Assembly: GCA_036417435.1 (NCBI GenBank)
Contig: JAZAQT010000629.1
Span: forward strand, 123,398-187,397
Length of the DNA: 64,000 nucleotides
Direction of reading: 5' to 3'
Origin: Inia geoffrensis
Lineage: Eukaryota > Chordata > Mammalia > Artiodactyla > Iniidae
Within the stretch, counting starts at the first letter, position 1. Every line of letters begins with the position of its first letter. Of this stretch, positions 1 to 8,680 are shown one piece after another. The position numbers and the translations under genes were made by a program. The notes under the pieces were generated by a model, which did not search any database, had not been told where the DNA came from, and saw nothing but the letters and a program-made list of their open reading frames with translations.

Positions 1-596
1 TCCTTTTCTCAACTCGCTTTCTTGTGAGCTGACCGCAAACCCGAAGAATTGCTTCAGGCCCTAATCTCGTTCAGGCATGGCCCGCTGAACCTTTGGTGAA
101 TTCTTCTTCCTGTAGGGAAATCAGAGTTCAATGTGCCCGTCCAAACACATCGAGTTAGCCGCTCATTGGTTCTCCTTATTCCTGTTCATCTTCCACAGAA
201 ATTGCAAACTGTGCCAAACAAGAGGTCAAAGGCACTGACTCTCCAAGTGGGGAGAATGTTAATATCGCATCTGGAACGGCGAACTCGAGTATCAGGGGGC
301 GAAAATGGCGATGAGTTTTAGAAATTATGCCTGATCACTTCGTGGACCATATTCTGGGTTTTCCATGCATATTTTAGCTGAAGGATAAATCCCATAAACG
401 TGGAGATTTGGGACCCGTGGAATGGGAACCATGCACCATTACCTCAAAGGGTCTGCATTCCCTCACCAATAGTATCAGCCCCAAGTGTCCAGCCTTATCT
501 CTCCCCCAGCTGTGGATGTAGAGGTGGTAAATCCAAGATTCCTCACAAGCCCTGAAGGACTTATTTAAGAATTTCTCTCTATTTCACAGTCCTTGT
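1..596. other. Unit segment of unknown origin (reference copy, unit 1)
   Basis: This part of the unit shows no similarity I recognise to L1, to a SINE or to a gene. It recurs at offsets 1-596 of every unit. It includes a CpG-bearing patch at about 254-312 (cgcatctgg, aacggcgaactcgag, gggggcgaaaatggcgatg) and the single EcoRI site at 98. Short open frames of about 62 codons cross it but start at GTG, have no family resemblance and show no codon-like conservation. Just before the L1 junction is a pyrimidine tract followed by CACAG (about 571-589), which looks like a splice acceptor by chance. It could be a remnant of the L1 target site or of another old transposon. Confidence 0.6.
302..310 (+). 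promoter_or_regulatory. YY1-like motif AAAATGGCG, once per unit
   Basis: The motif AAAATGGCG fits the YY1 core (AANATGGCG). It recurs at offset 302 in all 37 units, including unit 36 where the base next to it is changed. Binding is inferred from the motif only; a 9-bp match can arise by chance. Confidence 0.3.
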
Positions 597-1472
597 GTTT
601 TGTTTTTCAAATTTATTTTTATAAGGGGATTTAGCTTATTGACACTGCTGTGTGTATGGTGCTGTACACAAATGATTTTCTTATGGAGACCTATAAATGT
701 ATGGGTTTTAATTTTCTTCATAGTCAGGCATATTCCAAGGTTTTGAATACTGGGTGTTGAGTCCATTTCATTGAGGAAGGAGTAGGTCTTGTCTAATATA
801 TATTTGGCTTATGGAATGGTATCTGTCCTAATGTGAACCTCTGGTTTTATGCAGCCACCCCACTCTCCTTTCCCCTTAAGCAAGCATAAGTTTCTTTTGT
901 AAATGTGAGACTCTGTTGTGTTTTGTAATGCAGTTCACACGTTGCCGTGTTTACATTCCCGGTATTAGTGATATCTTATGATGTTTCTTTTTCTGTGTGA
1001 CTTATTTTACTTAGAATCATCATAACTAAATCCTGTCATTATGCTGCTACTGGTGTGTTGCCATGGATTTCATTGTTGAGTGATATTCCATTGTAGGGAT
1101 GTACCACAACTTCTATATCCATTTTTCTCTTTCTGGGCTATTAAAGTTGTACCATAGTCAAGGATCCCGTACACAGAGCAGCCCCAAACTTTGGTGTGGC
1201 TGTGTCTTTTTCATTTAAATTTTCCGAATCTATAGCACCATAAGTGGAAGTGCCCTAGGCTCTCTAGCTTGGTTTTTTCTTTGTTCCAGGAAACACCATC
1301 CAGTTCTCCAGAGTGGCTGTTGGCAATTTACATCCCGCCCATCAGCATAACAAGGCTGCCGGTTCTCCACGGCCTGTCCTGCCTCTCTGGATTTTACACT
1401 TTTTTCGGACGGCCCTTTGGATCGGTGGGAAGTGAGACTTCCTTGTAGTGCGGATTTCCATTGCAGGCTTGC
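597..1472 (-). mobile_element. Antisense LINE-1 3' end (3' UTR and ORF2 C-terminus), diverged; reference copy in unit 1
   Basis: On the + strand this segment is collinear with the reverse complement of a laurasiatherian/cetartiodactyl L1 3' end. It opens with a T-rich stretch (tttgtttttcaaatttattt), the remains of the tail side. Recognisable blocks then follow in L1 order: the gacttatttyacttag block, gagtgatattccattgtag, atgtaccacaacttctatat, ccatttttctctttctggg, ctccagagtggctgttggc, caatttacatcccgcccatc, and the gtgggaagtgagacttcctt / tgcggatttccattgc block. Divergence from a typical L1 is substantial, so the insertion is old. The same segment lies at offsets ~597-1472 of every unit. The match was made from memory of L1, without an alignment program, so the ends are approximate. 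Confidence 0.85.
1230..1472 (-). pseudogene. Decayed L1 ORF2 C-terminal fragment (reference copy in unit 1)
   Basis: Read on the minus strand, this stretch stays open for about 80 codons. It contains the residues QPLWRTGWCFLEQ followed by PRALPLMVL, which resemble the QPLW..VWRFL and P..PLLGI blocks near the C-terminus of mammalian L1 ORF2 protein. The frame has no start of its own (the open frame begins inside the neighbouring palindrome), no reverse transcriptase domain, and ends at a stop within the L1. It is a relic and not a gene. Each unit carries the same relic at the same offset; the most common form has WRSG in place of WRTG. Confidence 0.6.
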
Positions 1473-1476
1473 TTGG

Positions 1477-1548
1477 TTGGCCAAAAAGGGCGTATGCGTT
1501 TTTTCCTGAATATATTCAGGAAAAAACTCATAAGCCCTTTTTGGCCAA
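1477..1548. mobile_element. 72-bp palindrome, mariner-like MITE (unit 1 copy)
   Basis: Two 36-nt arms meet head to head at an AT-rich centre (TGAATATATTCA) with no spacer. The outer ends TTGGCCAAAAAG / CTTTTTGGCCAA resemble mariner terminal repeats known from cetartiodactyl genomes. The left side extends to TTGGTTGGCC from 1473, but the matching right extension is lost and I see no clear TA target duplication. This copy has two arm mismatches (aactcataag). Confidence 0.72.
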
Positions 1549-1690
1549 GTGCATCACTGTCGAACTGCTGCCTCTTTTCCTACGCTTTCAGAGCAATTCT
1601 TATCTACCCCCTGATATCTGTTTTCTGCAATTCTGCGTCGCGTTCAAGTCCTCTTCACAGCCTTCCTTCAATAAATTTTTGGCTGATAGG
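1549..1690 (-). mobile_element. Probable continuation of the antisense L1 beyond the MITE (reference copy in unit 1)
   Basis: After the palindrome, blocks such as atctgttttctgc, gttcaagtcctcttcac and caataaatttttggat can be laid against the next part of antisense L1 ORF2 (the atctgtatgtcttc, ttcaggtcctct and ccatttttt blocks). The match is weak and partly gapped, so the L1 call here is tentative. If correct, the palindrome interrupts the L1. Confidence 0.4.
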
Positions 1691-1736
1691 GGTCATTTGG
1701 AACTCTGCAGGATTGTGAGCTACAGTGCCAAAGATC

Positions 1737-3472
1737 TCCTTTTCTCAACTCGCTTTCTTGTGAGCTGACCGAAAACCCGAAGAATTGCTTCAGGCCCTAA
1801 TCTCGTTCCGGCATGGCCCGCTGAGCCTTTGGTGAATTCTTCTTCCTGTAGGGAAATCAGAGTTCAATGTGCCCGTCCAAACACATCGAGATAGCCGCTC
1901 ATTGGTTCTCCTTATTCCTGTTCATCTTCCACAGAAATTGCAAACTGTGCCAAACAAGAGGTCAAAGGCACTGACTCTCCAAGTGGGGAGAATGTTAATA
2001 TCGCATCTGGAACGGCGAACTCGAGTATCAGGGGGCGAAAATGGCGATGAGTTTTAGAAATTATGCCTGATCACTTCGTGGACCATATTCTGGGTTTCCC
2101 ATGCATATTTTAGCTGAAGGATAAATCCCTTAAGCGTGGAGATTTGGGACCCGTGGAATGGGAACCATGCACCATTACCTCAAAGGGTCTGCATTCCCTC
2201 ACCAATACTATCAGCCACAAGTGTCCAGCCTTATCTCTCCCCCAGCTGTGGATGTAGAGGTGGTAAATCCAAGATTCCTCACAAGCCCTGAAGGACTTAT
2301 TTAAGAATTTCTCTCTATTTCACAGTCCTTGTGTTTTGTTTTTCAAATTTATTTTTATAAGGGGATTTAGCTTATTGACACTGCTGTGTGTATGGTGCTC
2401 TACACAAATGATTTTCTTATGGAGACCTATAAATGTATGGGTTTTAATTTTCTTCATAGTCAGGCATATTCCTAGGTTTTGAATACGGGGTGTTGAGTCC
2501 ATTTGGTTGAGCAAGGAGTAGGTCTTGTCTAATATATATTTGGCTTATGGAATGGTATCTGTCCTAATATGAACCTCTGGTTTTATGCAGCCTCCCCACT
2601 CTCCTTTCCCCTTAAGCAAGCATAAGTTTCTTTTGTAAATGTGAGACTCTGTTGTGTTTTGTAATGCAGTTCACACGTAGCCGTGTTTACTTTCCCGGTA
2701 TTAGTGATATCTTATGATGTTTCTTTTTCTGTGTGACTTATTTCACTTAGAATCATCATAACTAAATCCTGTCATTATGCTGCTACTGGTGTGTTGCCAT
2801 GGATTTCATTGTTGAGTGATATTCCTTTGTAGGGATGTACCACAACTTCTATATCCATTTTTCTCTTTCTGGGCTATTAAAGTTGTACCATAGTCAAGGA
2901 TCCCGTACACAGAGCAGCCCCAAACTTTGGTGTGGCTGTGTCTTTTTCATTTAAATTTTCCGAATCTATAGCAGCATAAGTGGAAGTGCCCTAGGCCCTC
3001 TAGCTTGGTTTTTTCTTTGTTCCAGGAAACACCATCCAGTTCTCCAGAGTGGCTGTTGGCAATTTACATCCCGCCCATCAGCATAACAAGGCTGCCGGTT
3101 CTCCACGGCCTGTCCTGCCTCTCTGGATTTTACACTTTTTTCGGACGGCCCTTTGGATCGGTGGGAAGTGAGACTTCCTTGTAGTGCGGATTTCCATTGC
3201 AGGCTTGCTTGGTTGGCCAAAAAGGGCGTATGCGTTTTTTCCTGAATATATTCAGGAAAAAACGCATACGCCCTTTTTGGCCAAGTGCATCACTGTCGAA
3301 CTGCTGCCTCTTTTCCTACGCTTTGAGAGCAATTCTTATCTACCCCCTGATATCTGTTTTCTGCAATTCTGCGTCGCGTTCAAGTCCTCTTCACAGCCTT
3401 CCTTCAATAAATTTTTGGATGATAGGGGTCATTTGGAACTCTGCAGGATTGTGAGTTACAGTGCCAAAGATC
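1737..3472 (+). repeat. Satellite unit 2 (type B)
   Basis: 1,736 bp. Type B markers. Private changes: catcgagatagcc, gggtttccc and gctctacac. Confidence 0.97.
3213..3284. mobile_element. Palindromic MITE, unit 2 copy
   Basis: Perfect over all 72 bp. Confidence 0.72.
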
Positions 3473-5208
3473 TCCTTTTCTCAACTCGCTTTCTTGTGAG
3501 CTGACCGCAAACCCGAAGAATTGCTTCAGGCCCTAATCTCGTTCAGGCATGGCCCGCTGAACCTTTGGTGAATTCTTCTTCCTGTAGGGAAATCAGAGTT
3601 CAATGTGCCCGTCCAAACACATCGAGTTAGCCGCTCATTGGTTCTCCTTATTCCTGTTCATCTTCCACAGAAATTGCAAACTGTGCCAAACAAGAGGTCA
3701 AAGGCACTGACTCTCCAAGTGGGGAGAATGTTAATATCGCATCTGGAACGGCGAACTCGAGTATCAGGGGGCGAAAATGGCGATGAGTTTTAGAAATTAT
3801 GCCTGATCACTTCGTGGACCATATTCTGGGTTTTCCATGCATATTTTAGCTGAAGGATAAATCCCTTAAACGTGGAGATTTGGGACCCGTGGAATGGGAA
3901 CCATGCACCATTACCTCAAAGGGTCTGCATTCCCTCACCAATAGTATCAGCCCCAAGTGTCCAGCCTTATCTCTCCCCCAGCTGTGGATGTAGAGGTGGT
4001 AAATCCAAGATTACTCACAAGCCCTGAAGGACTTATTTAAGAATTTCTCTCTATTTCACAGTCCTTGTGTTTTGTTTTTCAAATTTATTTTTATAAGGGG
4101 ATTTAGCTTATTGACACTGCTGTGTGTATGGTGCTGTACACAAATGATTTTCTTATGGAGACCTATAAATGTATGGGTTTTAATTTTCTTCATAGTCAGG
4201 CATATTCCAAGGTTTTGAATACTGGGTGTTGAGTCCATTTCGTTGAGGAAGGAGTAGGTCTTGTCTAATATATATTTGGCTTATGGAATGGTATCTGTCC
4301 TAATGTGAACCTCTGGTTTTATGCAGCCTCCCCACTCTCCTTTCCCCTTAAGCAAGCATAAGTTTCTTTTGTAAATGTGAGACTCTGTTGTGTTTTGTAA
4401 TGCAGTTCACACGTTGCCGTGTTTACATTCCCGGTATTAGTGATATCTTATGATGTTTCTTTTTCTGTGTGACTTATTTTACTTAGAATCATCATAACTA
4501 AATCCTGTCATTATGCTGCTACTGGTGTGTTGCCATGGATTTCATTGTTGAGTGATATTCCATTGTAGGGATGTACCACAACTTCTATATCCATTTTTCT
4601 CTTTCTGGGCTATTAAAGTTGTACCATAGTCAAGGATCCCGTACACAGAGCAGCCCCAAACTTTGGTGTGGCTGTGTCTTTTTCATTTAAATTTTCCGAA
4701 TCTATAGCACCATAAGTGGAAGTGCCCTAGGCTCTCTAGCTTGGTTTTTTCTTTGTTCCAGGAAACACCATCCAGTTCTCCAGAGTGGCTGTTGGCAATT
4801 TACATCCCGCCCATCAGCATAACAAGGCTGCCGGTTCTCCACGGCCTGTCCTGCCTCTCTGGATTTTACACTTTTTTCGGACGGCCCTTTAGATCGGTGG
4901 GAAGTGAGACTTCCTTGTAGTGCGGATTTCCATTGCAGGCTTGCTTGGTTGGCCAAAAAGGGCGTATGCGTTTTTTCCTGAATATATTCAGGAAAAAACG
5001 CATAAGCCCTTTTTGGCCAAGTGCATCACTGTCGAACTGCTGCCTCTTTTCCTACGCTTTCAGAGCAATTCTTATCTACCCCCTGATATCTGTTTTCTGC
5101 AATTCTGCGTCGTGTTCAAGTCCTCTTCACAGCCTTCCTTCAATAAATTTTTGGCTGATAGGGGTCATTTGGAACTCTGCAGGATTGTGAGCTACAGTGC
5201 CAAAGATC
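3473..5208 (+). repeat. Satellite unit 3 (type A)
   Basis: 1,736 bp. Type A markers. Private changes: gattactcac and cctttagatcgg. Shares tcgtgttcaag with unit 5. Confidence 0.97.
4949..5020. mobile_element. Palindromic MITE, unit 3 copy
   Basis: One arm mismatch (cgcataagccc), the type A form. Confidence 0.72.
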
Positions 5209-6944
5209 TCCTTTTCTCAACTCGCTTTCTTGTGAGCTAACCGAAAACCCGAAGAATTGCTTCAGGCCCTAATCTCGTTCCGGCATGGCCCGCTGAGCCT
5301 TTGGTGAATTCTTCTTCCTGTAGGGAAATCAGAGTTCAATGTGCCCGTCCAAACACATCGAGTTAGCCGCTCATTGGTTCTCCTTATTCCTGTTCATCTT
5401 CCACAGAAATTGCAAACTGTGCCAAACAAGAGGTCAAAGGCACTGACTCTCCAAGTGGGGAGAATGTTAATATCGCATCTGGAACGGCGAACTCGAGTAT
5501 CAGGGGGCGAAAATGGCGATGAGTTTTAGAAATTATGCCTGATCACTTCGTGGACCATATTCTGGGTTTTCCATGCATATTTTAGCTGAAGGATAAATCC
5601 CTTAAGCGTGGAGATTTGGGACCCGTGGAATGGGAACCATGCACCATTACCTCAAAGGGTCTGCATTCCCTCACCAATACTATCAGCCACAAGTGTCCAG
5701 CCTTATCTCTCCCCCAGCTGTGGATGTAGAGGTGGTAAATCCAAGATTCCTCACAAGCCCTGAAGGACTTATTTAAGAATTTCTCTCTATTTCACAGTCC
5801 TTGTGTTTTGTTTTTCAAATTTATTTTTATAAGGGGATTTAGCTTATTGACACTGCTGTGTGTATGGTGCTGTACACAAATGATTTTCTTATGGAGACCT
5901 ATAAATGTATGGGTTTTTATTTTCTTCATAGTCAGGCATATTCCTAGGTTTTGAATACGGGGTGTTGAGTCCATTTGGTTGAGCAAGGAGTAGGTCTTGT
6001 CTAATATATATTTGGCTTATGGAATGGTATCTGTCCTAATATGAACCTCTGGTTTTATGCAGCCTCCCCACTCTCCTTTCCCCTTAAGCAAGCATAAGTT
6101 TCTTTTGTAAATGTGAGACTCTGTTGTGTTTTGTAATGCAGTTCACACGTAGCCGTGTTTACTTTCCCGGTATTAGTGATATCTTATGATGTTTCTTTTT
6201 CTGTGTGACTTATTTCACTTAGAATCATCATAACTAAATCCTGTCATTATGCTGCTACTGGTGTGTTGTCATGGATTTCATTGTTGAGTGATATTCCTTT
6301 GTAGGGATGTACCACAACTTCTATATCCATTTTTCTCTTTCTGGGCTATTAAAGTTGTACCATAGTCAAGGATCCCGTACACAGAGCAGCCCCAAACTTT
6401 GGTGTGGCTGGGTCTTTTTCATTTAAATTTTCCGAATCTATAGCAGCATAAGTGGAAGTGCCCTAGGCCCTCTAGCTTGGTTTTTTCTTTGTTCCAGGAA
6501 ACACCATCCAGTTCTCCAGAGTGGCTGTTGGCAATTTACATACCGCCCATCAGCATAACAAGGCTGCCGGTTCTCCACGGCCTGTCCTGCCTCTCTGGAT
6601 TTTACACTTTTTTCGGACGGCCCTTTGGATCGGTGGGAAGTGAGACTTCCTTGTAGTGCGGATTTCCATTGCAGGCTTGCTTGGTTGGCCAAAAAGGGCG
6701 TATGCGTTTTTTCCTGAATATATTCAGGAAAAAACGCATACGCCCTTTTTGGCCAAGTGCATCACTGTCGAACTGCTGCCTCTTTTCCTATGCTTTGAGA
6801 GCAATTCTTATCTACCCCCTGATATCTGTTTTCTGCAATTCTGCGTCGCGTTCAAGTCCTCTTCACAGCCTTCCTTCAATAAATTTTTGGATGATAGGGG
6901 TCATTTGGAACTCTGCAGGATTGTGAGTTACAGTGCCAAAGATC
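5209..6944 (+). repeat. Satellite unit 4 (type B)
   Basis: 1,736 bp. Type B markers. Private changes: gagctaaccg, gggtttttatttt, ttgtcatgg, gctgggtctt, acataccgcc. Has cctatgctttgagagc. Confidence 0.97.
6685..6756. mobile_element. Palindromic MITE, unit 4 copy
   Basis: Perfect over 72 bp. Confidence 0.72.
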
Positions 6945-8680
6945 TCCTTTTCTCAACTCGCTTTCTTGTGAGCTGACCGCAAACCCGAAGAATTGCTTCA
7001 GGCCCTAATCTCGTTCAGGCATGGCCCGCTGAACCTTTGGTGAATTCTTCTTCCTGTAGGGAAATCAGAGTTCAATGTGCCCGTCCAAACACATCGAGTT
7101 AGCCGCTCATTGGTTCTCCTTATTCCTGTTCATCTTCCACAGAAATTGCAAACTGTGCCAAACAAGAGGTCAAAGGCACTGACTCTCCAAGTGGGGAGAA
7201 TGTTAATATCGCATCTGGAACGGCGAACTCGAGTATCAGGGGGCGAAAATGGCGATGAGTTTTAGAAATTATGCCTGATCACTTCGTGGACCATATTCTG
7301 GGTTTTCCATGCATATTTTAGCTGAAGGATAAATCCCTTAAACGTGGAGATTTGGGACCCGTGGAATGGGAACCATGCACCATTACCTCAAAGGGTCTGC
7401 ATTCCCTCACCAATAGTATCAGCCCCAAGTGTCCAGCCTTATCTCTCCCCCAGCTGTGGATGTAGAGGTGGTAAATCCAAGATTCCTCACAAGCCCTGAA
7501 GGACTTATTTAAGAATTTCTCTCTATTTCACAGTCCTTGTGTTTTGTTTTTCAAATTTATTTTTATAAGGGGATTTAGCTTATTGACACTGCTGTGTGTA
7601 TGGTGCTGTACACAAATGATTTTCTTATGGAGACCTATAAATGTATGGGTTTTAATTTTCTTCATAGTCAGGCATATTCCAAGGTTTTGAATACTGGGTG
7701 TTGAGTCCATTTCGTTGAGGAAGGAGTAGGTCTTGTCTAATATATAATTGGCTTATGGAATGGTATCTGTCCTAATGTGAACCTCTGGTTTTATGCAGCC
7801 TCCCCACTCTCCTTTCCCCTTAAGCAAGCATAAGTTTCTTTTGTAAATGTGAGACTCTGTTGTGTTTTGTAATGCAGTTCACACGTTGCCGTGTTTACAT
7901 TCCCGGTATTAGTGATATCTTATGATGTTTCTTTTTCTGTGTGACTTATTTTACTTAGAATCATCATAACTAAATCCTGTTATTATGCTGCTACTGGTCT
8001 GTTGCCATGGATTTCATTGTTGAGTGATATTCCATTGTAGGGATGTACCACAACTTCTATATCCATTTTTCTCTTTCTGGGCTATTAAAGTTGTACCATA
8101 GTCAAGGATCCCGTACACAGAGCAGCCCCAAACTTTGGTGTGGCTGTGTCTTTTTCATTTAAATTTTCCGAATCTATAGCACCATAAGTGGAAGTGCCCT
8201 AGGCTCTCTAGCTTGGTTTTTTCTTTGTTCCAGGAAACACCATCCAGTTCTCCAGAGTGGCTGTTGGCAATTTACATCCCGCCCATCAGCATAACAAGGC
8301 TGCCGGTTCTCCACGGCCTGTCCTGCCTCTCTGGACTTTACACTTTTTTCGGACGGCCCTTTGAATCGGTGGGAAGTGAGACTTCCTTGTAGTGCGGATT
8401 TCCATTGCAGGCTTGCTTGGTTGGCCAAAAAGGGCGTATGCGTTTTTTCCTGAATATATTCAGGAAAAAACGCATAAGCCCTTTTTGGCCAAGTGCATCA
8501 CTGTCGAACTGCTGCCTCTTTTCCTACGCTTTCAGAGCAATTCTTATCTACCCCCTGATATCTGTTTTCTGCAATTCTGCGTCGTGTTCAAGTCCTCTTC
8601 ACAGCCTTCCTTCAATAAATTTTTGGATGATAGGGGTCATTTGGAACTCTGCAGGATTGTGAGTTACAGTGCCAAAGATC
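6945..8680 (+). repeat. Satellite unit 5 (type A, 3' end of general type)
   Basis: 1,736 bp. Type A markers up to the palindrome (cgcataagccc) and tcgtgttcaag, then ggatgat and gtgagttac as in the general type. This marks a switch inside the unit at about 8625-8660. Private changes: tatataattgg, cctgttatt, ctggtctgttg and ctttgaatcgg. Confidence 0.97.
8421..8492. mobile_element. Palindromic MITE, unit 5 copy
   Basis: One arm mismatch (cgcataagccc), type A form. Confidence 0.72.

Larger units (their letters stand above)
1..1736 (+). repeat. Satellite unit 1 (type A)
   Basis: 1,736 bp. Type A markers throughout. Private changes: cccataaacg, catttcattgagg, cagccacccc, and a second arm change (aactcataag) in the palindrome. 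Confidence 0.97.
1..8680 (+). repeat. Dimeric higher-order repeat A-B-A-B-A (3,472-bp period), units 1-5
   Basis: Units 1, 3 and 5 share type A markers: cgttcaggcatgg, gctgaacc, ttccaaggttttgaatactg, taatgtgaac, cgttgccgtg, tattttactt and cgcataagccc or a derivative. Units 2 and 4 share type B markers: ttcctaggttttgaatacgg, atttggttgagcaagg, taatatgaac, tactttcccgg, attcctttgtagg, cagcataag, gctttgagagc and tcagccacaag. Units two apart resemble each other more than neighbours do. The alternation fades near the end of unit 5, whose last ~100 bp already look like the general type. Confidence 0.9.

Noticed and set aside
133..321. Recurring 62-codon frame on the + strand as a small gene
   Set aside because: It starts at GTG, has no recognisable domain, lies in satellite DNA and recurs only because the unit recurs. 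It is lost in unit 31 by a single change with no sign of constraint.
571..590. Pyrimidine tract plus CACAG as a 3' splice site
   Set aside because: There is no exon, matching donor or transcript evidence; such tracts are common by chance near a T-rich L1 tail.
584..766. 60/64-codon minus-strand frame
   Set aside because: It lies in the L1 tail side and 3' UTR. Its length is set only by which subtype (A or B) is present.
1670..1675. AATAAA as a polyadenylation signal
   Set aside because: It falls in antisense L1-like sequence with no associated gene.
1448..1768. 106- and 85-codon + strand frames across the palindrome
   Set aside because: They overlap in different frames, begin at non-ATG codons, and run through the MITE and L1 antisense. 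Length changes to 132, 116, 89 or 72 codons with each 1-bp deletion, as expected of non-coding sequence.
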